NCBI RefSeq assembly: GCF_000151315.2
Contig: NW_011887293.1
Span: forward strand, 1,341,585-1,405,584
From: Capsaspora owczarzaki ATCC 30864
Lineage: Eukaryota; Opisthokonta; Filasterea
Reading direction: 5' to 3'
Length of the DNA stretch: 64,000 bases
In this document: in pieces, positions 24,897 to 36,698 of the stretch
Layout of the letters: the number at the start of each line of letters is the position of its first letter
Numbering within the stretch: position 1 is the stretch's first letter
Made by a program: the position numbers and the translations under genes
The notes under the pieces: model-generated
The model's input: the letters and a program-made list of their open reading frames with translations, nothing else
Database searches by the model: none
What the model was told of the DNA's origin: nothing

Positions 24897-27800
24897 TCAA
24901 TCCGTAACAGCAAGTGCTTGACCCTTCTCAATGCGTTCCTAGAACACACACACGCACACAGACAGACAGGAAATGGACACAGAATCTCGTTGTTAGCATT
25001 TTTCATTTCAAAAGTGCCTTCACACCTTCACAAAACGTCACTCTCTCGAAACTTACTTGAATATCCTTGACCAAACGACGCTCGCTCGAGCTGTACAGCG
25101 TCGTCACTGTGCCGGTGCGGCCAGCGCGGCCGGCACGGCCTGCGCGATGCACATACTCGCTGTGACTCCGCGGCGGATCAAACATGACCACATGCTCCAC
25201 CATCGGCGCATCCAGCCCTCGAGCCGCAAGGTCTGTGCACACTAGCACCTTGCTTTCTCCTTGCAAGAAGGACTTCCAAATGGTGAGGCGATCCTGAGCG
25301 ACAATTGACAGCGAGTGAGTCAAAGTCGAATGAACAAACGTAAAGTCTCGTCAAGTCCAGACAGGAACACAACTCAACTTACACGATGCTGAATTTGAGA
25401 GTGCAGCCGCTCAGCTTTGATACCAAACTCGCTCAGACGGTGGTGCACCCAAGTCACGCTTTCCAGACCGTCACAGAAAATGAGCGTGGGTGATTTGAAG
25501 CCCTTCTTGGCCAATTCCTTCAGTTCCGCTGTTTTAAAAATCAACACATGAACATATGAGAGTCTCGAAGGCCGAATGTACATCAGAGAAAAGCAAAGCT
25601 GCTCGAAGAAAAAGCGCCAAAAACTTACAAAGTTTTCCAATCGTGCCGACGACATCAATGAATCGATGGTTGAGATTGGCAAGCGCTCGATGCAGCGTCG
25701 GAGTGGTCGCAGCAGCAATATGACCAAACTAAACCCAAAACCCCCCACACCACAATGTTAATTCTATCGTTCGCCACGTCCTCTGCCATTCCATCAAATT
25801 CGTTCGTTTCATCTGTACCGGGAAGTACTGGCGAATCGCTTGGACAAGGTGCTGCATCTTGGTAGCGCAGACAAACATGACTTGGAGAGGAGTGAAGGTG
25901 CGTTGCGGCGCTTGGCCTTGGGCTTCAGCTTCTGCGCTTGCCACGATTGCTTTTCGGCGTTCCTAAAGAAAACAAGACCTCTCGATGAATAAAAGCCAAC
26001 TCCACAACTCACATCAGAAAGCACAAACAAAAGACCAGACGGAACGCAGCGGCATTACAATCAAAGGTCGCAGAACAGTGGTGATTTCCGCCAAAAACTG
26101 CTCTTCGAAGAGAGCGTCCGCCTCATCAAGAACGAGATATTTGACATCGGCGAGCGAGACATATTCTGCCAACGCGTAATTCGGGAGACGATGGCAGTCA
26201 TGGTGAGACGAGAACAAGAGCGACAACGTGAAAAACAAAAAAAAAAAACCGATGATACCAACTCACTATTTTGCAACAGCTCGAGCAACCGCTGAGGTGT
26301 CGCCACCATGACATCCAAAGGCTTTTCCATTGCACTCTTTTGTCTACTCTGCTCAGATAAAAAGCAGCAACGAGAAGGAGGAAGGGTGGGAAGCAACAAC
26401 TGAGCAAAACGTTCAAAAAGTAATCGCCAAAAGCCTCACGAAAACACACTTACAATTCGATCGCCGCCCATAACACAGAACGTGCTAAACTTGACTGCTT
26501 TGCCGAGACGTTTCGAGACATTCTAGATGTGACATCTCAAAGTTATTAACTGACGCACCTAGTACAAATCACACCGCGGCTCATTTCCACAAACACTTAC
26601 AGCAACCTGCATTGCGAGCAAGCGATGGGGAACTAGAATCAACGCACGCGGTCTCCCGGGACGAACAAAGTCTCCTTGAGCGTCGCTCTTTTTAATGCCC
26701 TCGACAATGGGTAGCAAATACGACAGGGTTTTGCCGCTTCCTGCTCTCCCCCCCCCCAAAGCGCGCAAAAAAACCACCACCACGAGTCAATGTCGCATTC
26801 GATTCACTCTCAAAACTCATTTCATCCAGCAAAAAAAAAAAAAAAAAAAAAAAAAACGACGACTTACCTGTTTCCGCTGCAATACCAGTGTCATGTCCGG
26901 CAAGGACTTGGGGAAGAGCTCGTGACTGGTTGTGAAACAATTGCAACCGTCCGAGCGTCGCAGTGTGAGCATCGCAGCATCCTCGACCTACTCAAAGCAC
27001 AACAACAAAAATGAAACTGCTACCTGAATCCTTGTGGGCGTGGTAATCTCTTGCTCAGCTAGAGCAGCAATCAGCGCGGGACTAAGACCCAGCGATTCGA
27101 ACGTCTTCTTGTTCTCCATCTCTGGACCGTTGGATGGTGCAGCAGGATCTGCAGGGAAGGTGGTCACGATACGATTGCGTCGGGCGTGCGCGTTGCTCTC
27201 GTCGTTGAGCAGTGCCGAGTAGGCCTTCGCGAGACCCTCGGCGCCTTGCTTTTGGTGAATCTCCTTCAGACGCTGCTTTTCCTGTCCCAACATTGTGCGT
27301 CGGCGTGCACCGAGCGACTTGTTCTGCTTTGCGAGCTGGTGGCGTTTGACCACTCGCATCTGCTCCGCGAGGGGCAAGTGCTGAATGTCTTCCGGCAGAA
27401 TCACGCCGCCGCGAGGACTGCGGGGTGTCTGCGTCGATCGCACGGTTCGAATTGGCGCTTCAGCTTCGTCTTGGTCCTCCTCGTCTCGGATGGCGCCGAG
27501 CCTCCGGTGGCGGCTGCTCGTGAATGGAGTCGGCGCGTCGTTGTCCGGGCTGGTCGGCGGTGAGTGCGCCGCTCGTTTCGCAGGAGCAGCTTCCTCAGCG
27601 TCGCCCACAATGAGATCCGTGTCCCTGACTCGCAGCGAGGGAGTCCGAGCTTGGCGTGTTTCGCGTGCTGATGACATCTCGTCGCGAGCGGCCAGATCAG
27701 CGTGGCGCGTCTGCCGTCCTGGCTCGCTGCGTGGCAGCCTCCTGCCCCTCGCAGGCTGGTCGCGATGACGTGCATCACTCGTCCTGCCTCGCTCGTGATG

Positions 27801-28163
27801 GTCGGCAGCGCTGCGACGCGGTGGACCGTCGGTTCTGTCTTGGCCCTCGTTTTGCGTTGGGCGCGATCGCAGCCTCGTCGCAGCATTACTGCGCGGGGCG
27901 AGTGCGACTGCGCCACCTCCAACAGTGACTGAAAAGTGACTGCCCAGCATTGCCACAGCGCTCGAAGCGAATCCGCGGCGTGCGACTCGTCCGACATGCG
28001 CCTCGCCCGGCTGCCTCGTGGAGCCGTCCGACGCGCTCATCCCTGCCAATCCCGCCACCACCACCACGCCGGACGCAACGGCAGCATATGAAGAAGAGCT
28101 AGTAGAATAAGCGCAAGATGCTGATGCGAGACTTGTCAGCGTCCGACGCGTCAGAGTTAGCAT
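24897..28163 (-). CDS. DEAD-box RNA helicase, mitochondrial type (DDX28-like)
   Basis: Eleven exons: 28163-27024, 26925-26868, 26740-26601, 26522-26454, 26348-26267, 26165-26059, 25962-25819, 25728-25629, 25528-25383, 25293-25057 and 24938-24897 (754 aa). The first 330 residues are Arg/Ala/Ser-rich and begin MLTLTRRTLTSLASASCAYS, a probable mitochondrial targeting peptide, followed by charged disordered sequence. The helicase core shows the Q motif TTPTRIQSRALPQVLAGHD, motif I AAETGSGKT, motif Ib ATPQR, motif II VLDEADALF, a motif III variant CAT in place of SAT, motif IV TLIFCDG, motif V ARGLD and motif VI YVHRAGRAGR. AAETGSGKTLSYLLP and the Q-motif spacing resemble DDX28, a mitoribosome assembly factor; assignment to that orthologue is moderate. 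The start ATG at 28163 lies 175 bp from the divergent J-domain gene. Confidence 0.88.
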
Positions 28164-28338
28164 TTCTACTGCTGTAAAAGGAAGGGGAACAAAAACAAAA
28201 AAAAGACTGAGACAATCTTGTCTTCTCAGACCAAAACAAAAACAAAAACAAAAACAAAAGGTCCGCTCAAACGTCTTGCAAGATGAGAATGACGAGAGTT
28301 AACGTTGTCTCAGTCTTCTCTTTCAATCTCAAGTGACA
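28164..28338. promoter_or_regulatory. Bidirectional promoter region, DEAD-box helicase / J-domain gene
   Basis: Only 175 bp separate the divergent start codons at 28163 (-) and 28339 (+). The interval has an ACAAAA repeat (about 28231-28260). With so little space the two genes must share promoter DNA; no specific factor site stands out. Confidence 0.5.
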
Positions 28339-29633
28339 ATGGAAGAGATTGCGCGCGTCGAGCGGTGCAGTCCGACCGACTATTACGCGATTCTGGCCGT
28401 CGATCAGCAGACATGGACGGCAGACAGCGTGCGGCGGCAGTACATTCGGGTAAAGAACCAGCAGTGCTTGGGAGGATGGCCGTTGGGGAGTGGGAGCGAG
28501 GTAACAACGCTGGCACTCACTCGTCGTGCATTTGTGCTGCTTTGTGGTCTTCACCATTGGCTTTGTTTTGCTGTGGTTGTGGTGGTTGTGATTGTGGTGG
28601 TGGTTGGTGGTGAAGCTCTCGCGGCTCGTGCATCCAGACAAGCACGGAAACAGTCCATCGTCAACAGCTGCCTTCCAACGTAAGTCACCAGAGTGCATTC
28701 GATGAAAATGATGTGACCAGTGTATATTGCGTTATTACGTGAAAGTCGACCATTAAAAAAAGGGCCTCGTTCTGGAGCTCACCCCATCTGAAAACTGCCA
28801 AACTTTCAGGCGTTGCTGCGGCGTACAAGGCAATAGGAACAGAGGAAGGCAAGCGCGCATATGACGCAGCTCAAGCAGCTGGCACAGGTCCTACTTGGAG
28901 CAACACAACTACTGTAAATGCCGAAGAGCTCCTGGCCGAAGTCCTCCGTCAGGTACGAAATACTGCACTCCCGTTTGTTGTTTGCCAACCGAAAGCAAAC
29001 CGTTTTGCCTCACAATGTTTGGATGGTGATTGCCCCCCCCCCCATCTCTCGAATCAGATGTACAAGGAATTCTGCGAGGGAGAGCTGGACAATATCATGC
29101 GGATGCTCGACCAGGTCATGGCGTTGCAGCCAGACTTGCAGCTCGATCGTCAGTCCATCCTCACAACGTTGGAGCGGTCGAGCAAGTGGGTTCAGTCGGT
29201 TCAAACAATGTCAGCCAGCATCAAGGAGGAGTTTCTGACCTTTGCAGACGCCTACGGACGGTTTCACGCGCTCGCATACTCGGACATTTTCGGCCGCTTT
29301 GATCTCGCGCTGCTGTGCATTCGAGTGGTGATTGGCCTGCCCACCAAGACTGCAGGGACATCGTTTGCCATCCCCGAGCGGGCAGTATCCCTGATCATAT
29401 CCACACAGAATGCCATTGATGTTGGTCGCACACACATTCAAAACTTTTCAGAGAGCTGGAACCGGGCCTCCGTCGCAGAGCATCTGCAAAACGTCGCGCT
29501 CGGCACTATTCGAGCGATTGCTAATTTGAGAAGCGGCAGGACGTCTGCGTCTCTGGATTCTGCCGTGGAGTCTGCCGCAGCAGCAAGTAGCAGCGAGGGT
29601 GATCCTGCACCGACCGCTCCCGCTGTTGATTAA
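28339..29633 (+). CDS. J-domain (DnaJ-like) protein with unassigned helical C-terminus
   Basis: Four exons: 28339-28449, 28616-28679, 28810-28952 and 29058-29633 (297 aa). The N-terminus is a J-domain that recruits and stimulates Hsp70: SPTDYYAILAVDQQTW (helix I), VRRQYIRLSRLVHPDKHG with the essential HPD at about residue 43-45, and AAYKAIGTEEGKRAYDAA (helix III/IV). The HPD lies in a 64-bp exon that is easily missed. The remaining 200 residues are predicted mostly helical (MYKEFCEGELDNIMRMLDQV, WVQSVQTMSASIKEEF, FDLALLCIRVVIGLP) and I do not recognise the domain. One moderately hydrophobic stretch near FDLALLCIRVVIG is too short and charged-flanked to call a membrane segment confidently. It shares a 175-bp promoter gap with the mitochondrial helicase. 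Confidence 0.83.
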
Positions 29634-29886
29634 ATCCCTTGTTTTGTTGCTCCAATGTGAATATCAAATGCATATGACATGGACTCCTTGTCAGTACTTT
29701 GTGTCTTTCGACGTGCTTTGTTCTTTCCGCGTTGATTTTGAATTTCTTGGTTTCAAAGCAATCCGGCACAAATTCGAACGGCCTCGTCTTCGTTTGGGGA
29801 GATGAGATACAGTCAGAAATCTATCTGCAGTAAATTTTGGCTTGTCTGAGCTTTTCTCAGTCTTCGTTTCCAGCTCAAGCAACAGC

Positions 29887-32543
29887 ATGTCCTCAACAGC
29901 CAATTTCGAGGCACAGACGGACGAGTTGCTGGCACTCGAGTCGATCTACGACAAGCTGATGCTGCGTCTGACGACTGCGACGCCCGACTTTGCCACTGTG
30001 AACAGCGGACAGGTTTGTGATCAAAATCCGAGCTGCACTACAACTTGTCATTCTGAGATTGAAGAGCCAATCTTGCTCGTTCGTCGGATTGAGAGCGAGA
30101 GTGAGCAGAAAGGACAAGGACAAGGACAAGGGCAAGGACAAGGCTCAGAAATCCGAGAGCAAGAGTGAGAGGGTTGAGGAAGGTAGGGGGTTGAAGGGGG
30201 AAATCATTGGATTGGAAAATTTGGAAGTGATTGAGTAATCCATCACGGTAATGCTCGTGTTTAGATGAATTAGCTAGCAACGATTGACTAATTTTGTCAG
30301 AGCTGACTACCAGTTCCTTGCCTCGCTCACTTTCCCGCTCGCTCACTTTCTCTCTCTCTCGCTCTTGCACGCTTTGCTGTCCAATCCCGCAACTCGACTT
30401 ATCCTCTTGACTACACACACACACACACACACACACTCTCTGCACTTGTGTCTTTGGCCCCGACTCTTTCACAGGTGCTGCTCAATCTGACTGTGCCGCA
30501 GGACTTTCAAGTCTTCATCCCGACGCCGCTCACCAGCGCCAAGCGAGACGCGGACAAGGCCGCCAAGGCGAATGACGACGACGACGATGCCACTGCGGAC
30601 GCGGCTCCCAGGGCGGACAAGGGCAAGCGACCCCTCGGAAGCGCTCCAATTCAGCAGCCCACTCCGGCTGCCACTGCTAATCCTTCCTCAGCCATTGAGC
30701 CGACCTACAAGGTAATGAATAACAACCAGCAAGGGAAAAAAAAACCCACCCCTCCAAGATGCTTACTCACAGAAGCATACGCTTACTTGCTGCTCAACTA
30801 CAGCTCGAGCATCTCCCGCCGATGAGGTTTGAGTTTGTGCTGCCGGCGGAATACCCGTCGTCAGCACCGCCACAGTTCACTCTGACGTGCTCGTGGCTGA
30901 CAGAGTCGCTGCTCGGTCGCCTGTGCCGAGAACTCGACGCCAAGTGGAACGAGCAGCACGGCGAGGTCGTGCTCTTCTCCTGGCTGCAGTGGCTGCAGGA
31001 TTCCGCCTTCTCCTGGCTTGGCATTCCCAGCAAAATGCCACTTCGCGTGAGCCAAAACACGCGCCGTCGATTTGCGCGCATGATGAGCACCAAGGAGGCC
31101 GATACCGCGGCCGCATCGTCTTCGTCATCCATCGCGGCAAGTCATCCTGTTCAACAAACGTCCATTGACGAATCCGCCTCTGCAAACACCAGCATGCCAT
31201 GCACGCCTGCAGATTCGCACACGGGCAACGAGCCACCCCTGCCAGCGGTGTCTGGTTCTCAGGCGCACGACGCTGGCAAGGCGCGTCGCGATCCGCGCGG
31301 CGTGCAAAGCGCCAACATGGTGAGCATCCTGCTTCGCGACCTCATTGACTACGACAAGCTCGAGTCGACTCGCATCTTTGACGAAGCATACCAAACTTGC
31401 GACGTGTGCTTTTCGGACAAGCAAGGTGTGCATGTTCACAAGTTGCACATGTGCAACCACATTTTCTGCAACGAGTGTCTTGGTGGCTACTTTGCTGTGC
31501 AGATTGCCGATGGTAACGTCCGTGCTCTCACCTGTCCCAACACGTCGTGCAAGGTACGTCGAAATGACTTGACATTTTGCTGCACACAAGTCTCCTCAAC
31601 CTTTTTTTTTTTTTTTTTTTTGTTTTTGGGCTTTTTTTTTGAAACAGGTGGTCGCACTTCCGACAGAAGTTCGCAAACTCGTGTCCAACGATCTCTACGA
31701 TCGCTACGAACGCCTCGTACTGCAGCGCACGCTTCAAGAGATGAGCGATATTACCACTTGCCCGCGACAGGCGTGCAGCGCCACGCTCATTGTCGAGCCC
31801 GACACCCATCTGTGCATGTGCACCGAGTGCCGTTATGCATTCTGCGTCTACTGCCGACGAGCCTGGCACGGCATCTCGCCGTGCTCCATTCTTGACCTCA
31901 AAGAGTTGGTCGCAGAGTACGTTGCAGGCACCCCCGAGGAGCGGCGTCTTTTGGAAGTGCGCTACGGTGCAAAGAACATCATGTCTGCCTGGGAGGAGCT
32001 CCGAACCAACGAGTGGCTACGCGAGTACACCCAGCAGGTAAAGTACAAGGAGACGGGGTCTCGTCGTCAGCATGTCACTTACCTCTGCCCACAAAAAAAT
32101 AGTGCCCCAATCCCAACTGCAAAGCGGCTATTCGTAAAATCGAGGGCTGTAACAAGATGGCTTGCAGCTGTGGCGCGTACTTTTGCTGGCTGTGCCGCAA
32201 GCTCTTGGACAAGGGCGATCCTTACAAGCACTTCCGCGAGGATTTGTCCGAGTGCTCTGGTCGGCTGTTCTCGTCAACGAACGACGAGGCGCACACACGC
32301 ACTGCCCGCCTTGACGACGCCGACAGGGCTTTCAACCAGCTGGGCCACCACAACGTCCGGGCTGAGGTTCGGGTCGCGCAAGCGCGAGCGGCCGAGAACA
32401 ATGGCGAAGAGCCGGCTCCTCCGCAGCCAAATCATCCAAACAATGCTGCAAACGTTCGTCCCGCCCGCCCCGCTCTGCAGGAAGAGTCTGATGATGATTA
32501 TACAGATGATGACGACGAGGATCCGTATGATCTGTTCGGGTGA
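29887..32543 (+). CDS. RNF14: RBR-type E3 ubiquitin ligase, RNF14-like (RWD + RING1-IBR-RING2)
   Basis: Five exons: 29887-30012, 30475-30711, 30804-31553, 31648-32037 and 32103-32543 (647 aa). RNF14 family ligases take ubiquitin on a RING2 cysteine before transfer. Domains: an RWD domain over residues about 1-190 (QTDELLALESIYD, RFEFVLPAEYPSSAPPQFTL), interrupted by an acidic and Ala/Pro-rich insertion of about 60 residues; RING1 near 322-371 (CDVCFSDKQGVHVHKLHMCN); an IBR domain (CPRQACSATLIV, CRYAFCVYCRRAWHG); and RING2 from residue 502 (CPNPNCKAAIRKIEGCNKMA), with the likely catalytic cysteine about 517. The C-terminal tail is acidic (DDDYTDDDDEDPYDLFG), as in other RNF14 proteins. In animals RNF14 acts on stalled ribosomes and RNA-protein crosslinks; the same role here is inference. 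Intron 4 contains a T run. Confidence 0.94.
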
Positions 32544-32741
32544 TGGCCAGCCATGTTTGTCTTGTTTTTTGTTGTTGTGGCATGTCAGTTGTTGATTTTT
32601 CGAATAGTACTGCGCACCACCAAACCCAAAGCGATCTCAGGCGAGTAAGATGCAGACGTAGAGACCCCTCCAACACCTGCAATGTCGATCTACAGGCGAT
32701 ACAGAAATGGGTTCAGTCGTTTTGCTTTCGACAAACGAAGA

Positions 32742-35700
32742 TGAAGTGCGTTTTTGGAGTGACTTTTTGCTCTGCCCTGGCATTCGCAGTGTCATTTGTT
32801 GCGTTTGACAATTGTGATTAGGATCAACTTATCACTGAGGATGAGGATGAGGATGAGGATTAGGGGGGATGAGAGTGGGGAGCTGAGAATGGTGTCTCGT
32901 TCCCTCGCGGGCCTGCGTTGGCCATTTGCCTTGACTGCGATACAATTCTACTCCAGATGTTGTTGATGATGATGATGATGATGATGAGTGAGAGTCACAG
33001 TCAGACTGAGCATGGATGGCAGAGTGAAGCCGCTTCTTCAATGTTGCGTGCTCGCTTTCACGCCATCGAAAGGCTTCACCCCACTTGTGCGACCACCACT
33101 CACCCCAATCCATGCAACTCGTTGTTCACTCGCTTTGCTGATGTCTCACTCGCTGAGGGGGTGGACGCGTTCGTTTGCATAGGATCAACGTCGACGGCCT
33201 GCTCGTCTACTTTCCATTCGATTACATCTACCCGGAGCAGTACGAGTACATGCTCGAGCTCAAGCGATCGATCGATGCCAAGGTAACAACAAACCATATC
33301 AAGCACACATTGATTACATGCAATATGGCATCGGAACAATGGTTGGCTTGGTGATCTCACTTTTCATCCTGAAACACTCGCCTTGCTCAGGGTCATTGCG
33401 TGCTGGAAATGCCGTCGGGCACTGGCAAAACCATCTCCCTGTTGTCTCTAATCATCTCACACCAAATGGTAAGGTGCCGACAATTGCTGGAAAAAGGCTG
33501 CCAGAACGCTCACTTCAACAAACTTTTGGTTGCTTTTCAGGTCAATCCTCAAATGGGCAAGCTTATTTATTGCTCTCGAACAGTGCCGGAGATCGAGAAG
33601 GTGTGGTTGTGTGTTTTCTGTGTGTATGGAGGTTGATAGTCGAGCTTTTTGCACCGCCTTCCTGTACTCAACCGTTCGTTTGAATTGACGTCCATCATTT
33701 CGCCAGGTTTTGGACGAAATGACAAAGCTCGTCGCTTATATTGAGTCAGAAACGGGTCAGCGGCTCAAGTTTTTGGGTCTGGGTTTGAGTGCGCGTAAAA
33801 ACATGTGCATTCATCCGGAGGTGAGCCGCTCAACATGCGATTTTGTTTTCCAGCGAGCAAACATACTCAAATCCCCAACCTCCTCTTGTTGATAGGTGAG
33901 CAAAGAGCGCGACGGCAAGCTCGTCGACTCCAAGTGCCGAGAGCTCACAGCGTCGTGGGTCCGCACGCGCGCCGAGAACAATTCCGAAGTCGAGCTGTGC
34001 AGCTTTTATGAGGAGTTTGACCGTTCGGGTCGAGAGGCCTTGCTGCCTGCCGGTGTCTACACGCTTGACGAGTTGCGTGCCTTTGGGCAACGACAGAATT
34101 GGTGCCCCTATTACCTGGCGCGTCATATGGTATGTTTTTTTTTTCTTTTTTTCGGCTTTTTGTTTTTTGCGGTTTCTCGGCGACATTGTGGCACAGCCCA
34201 AACCAACGCGAGCAACAACTCACTTTGTGCTTCTATGCTACTAGATTTCGTTCGCAAATGTCATTGTCTACAGCTACCACTACCTGCTCGATCCAAAGAT
34301 TGCCAATTTGGTCTCCAAGGAGCTTGCCAAGGAGTCGGTGGTCGTGTTTGACGAGGCCCACAACATTGACAACGTCTGCATCGAGTCCATGTCGGTCGAA
34401 ATCACCAAGCGCACGCTGGACAACAGCACGCGTAATTTGAACGCGCTCGCATCGACAATCAGCGAGATCAAGCAAACCGACACTGCGCGTCTGCAGGACG
34501 AGTACACACGCTTGGTCCAAGGGCTGCGCGAGGCCAACACGGCCAGAGAGACCGATTTGGTGCTGGCCAACCCTGTTCTTCCCGACGAAATCATGCAAGA
34601 GGCGGTACCCGGCACCATCCGTCGAGCGGAGCATTTCGTCGCCTTCCTGCGGCGGTTTGTCGAGTATTTGAAGGTATGTGTGTTTGGTGTTGCAAAGCAC
34701 ATGCGTTCAATCTGACTCGTGTTTTTTGTCGTCGTAGAATCGTCTGCGAGTGCAACATGTCGTGGCCGAAAACCCAACCTCCTTTTTGCAAGACTTGTAC
34801 CAAGCTGTGCAGATTGATCGAAAGCCATTGCGGTGGGTAGAGATGCGTTGTGGTTGGAAGACCGTGTCCATGCATCGAACGCTCGAGTCCTGACGTTGGT
34901 TTTGATCGTTTTTCTCGTCCGGCTGTTTCGTGCATAGCTTTTGCGCAGAGCGCTTGGGCTCCCTGGTCCGCACGCTCGAGCTGCCAAACATGGACGACTT
35001 TTCTGCCTTGGTGACGGTCGCAAACTTTGCAACGCTTGTGAGCACGTACGCGAAGGGGTTTAGTCTCATCATTGAGCCGTTCGACGACCGCACGCCGACC
35101 ATTCCCAATCCAGTCCTCTACTTTTCGTGCATGGACGCCTCCCTCGCTATCAAGCCTATTTTCGATCGCTTCCAGACCGTGGTCATCACCTCGGGCACGC
35201 TGTCTCCCATCGAGATGTATCCCAAAATCCTCAATTTCCAGCCAGTGACGGCCCAAAGTTTCACCATGACACTCTCCCGCAACTGCGTCTGCCCCGTGAT
35301 TGTCACCCGCGGCAGTGACCAGGTCGCCGTCAGCAGTCGCTTCCAAGTGCGTGACGATCCTGCCGTTGTGCGCAACTATGGCTCCCTGCTGGTGGACCTG
35401 AGCGCGGTCGTGCCCGATGGCCTTGTGTGCTTCTTCCCCAGTTATACCTACATGGAGTCGATTGTTGCCAAATGGCACGAGCAAGTGAGTGGGCTTTTTT
35501 TTTTCGGGTGTTGGTGTTTGAACCAGCTGAGCCGAGATTTCGCTAACAGCCACTGCCACCAACCGTTTTTCAGGGTGTATTAACGAATTTGTTGCGGAAC
35601 AAGTTGGTCTTCATTGAGACACAAGATGGTGCCGAGACAAGTATTGCCCTGGACAATTATCAGAAGGTTTGGCTGATGGCTTTTGGGGAAACTTTCAACT

Positions 35701-36588
35701 TTGAAAGGTGGGGAGGAATTAACGCTTTTTCCACTCACTCTTTGGTCTCGGCATTGGTAGGCGTGCGAAAACGGACGCGGGGCTGTGCTATTGTCCGTCG
35801 CTCGAGGGAAGGTGTCTGAAGGCATTGATTTCGATCATCACTATGGGCGAGCAGTCATTCTTTTCGGCATTCCTTACGTGTATACTGAAAGTCGAATTCT
35901 TCGAGTAAGCTTGATGCCGCTCCCCCTTTTTTGTTGTTTGTTTTGGTGTGGCTGTAGCCATGCATCTGACTCTGGTGGTGGCTTGCAGGCTCGTCTGGAT
36001 TATCTGAGAGAGCAATTCCAGATCCGCGAGGGCGACTTTTTGACGTTTGATGCACTGCGACACGGTGCCCAATGCGTGGGTCGTGCGATTCGAGGAAAGT
36101 CCGATTACGGCATGATGATTTTCGCCGACAAGGTACGACTTTGAGTCGTTGTCTGATTGCAAAGCATTTATTTCGAGGCTGCAACAACAATTCTAATTTC
36201 TCTCTCGCTTCATGAACACAGCGATTCGCTCGCTTGGACAAGAAGGGCAAGCTGCCGAAATGGATTCAACAATACATGACAGATGACTTGTGCAATCTGT
36301 CAGTGGACGAGGCGGTGCAGGTCGCCAAGCGATTTTTGCGGAACATGGCCCAGCCGTTCAACAAGGTTTGGGTTTTGGACGAGTTTTTTTTTTGGTGTCC
36401 TGCTTTCCGATGCTGCATGTCGTGTGTCATTTTGGCTGATATGTTTGCAAATCTCGCAGGACGATCAACTTGGCCTCTCGCTGTTGACGCTGGAGCAAGT
36501 CGAAGCGCGCGCCAAGCGACTGTCAGCCACGACGCAGCATGCCGTTCCCAGCACGAGCTCTGCACCTGCACCAATGTCGATTGATTGA
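32742..36588 (+). CDS. ERCC2: TFIIH helicase XPD (ERCC2/Rad3)
   Basis: Fourteen coding exons: 32742-32746, 33183-33282, 33391-33468, 33541-33600, 33707-33820, 33896-34129, 34245-34673, 34738-34832, 34938-35484, 35574-35666, 35761-35904, 35989-36132, 36222-36365 and 36460-36588 (771 aa). XPD is the 5'-3' DNA helicase of TFIIH in transcription initiation and nucleotide excision repair. Walker A SGTGKT is about 44-49, the DEAH box FDEAHN about 232-237, and four iron-sulfur cysteines are in [22 protein letters not shown] and NWCPYYLAR. Motifs III-VI include [24 protein letters not shown] and [10 protein letters not shown]. The first coding exon is only five bases (ATGAA), giving [13 protein letters not shown] after splicing, nearly identical to the conserved start MKLNVDGL. 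The other possible starts upstream do not give the right phase. Confidence 0.96.
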
Positions 36589-36698
36589 TTGCCGACCTGA
36601 CTGATTTGGTTTTTGATGTTATCAGTTCACTCTTCTTTTCCGTTTCGTTTGTTCGATTCATTCGCCCCCCCCCCCACACACACACACTTACTTCACAA

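Noticed and set aside
27401-27997. Arg-rich 198-codon alternative frame inside the DEAD-box first exon
   Set aside because: The chosen frame continues without stop from the targeting peptide to the Q motif; the other ends without joining any exon.
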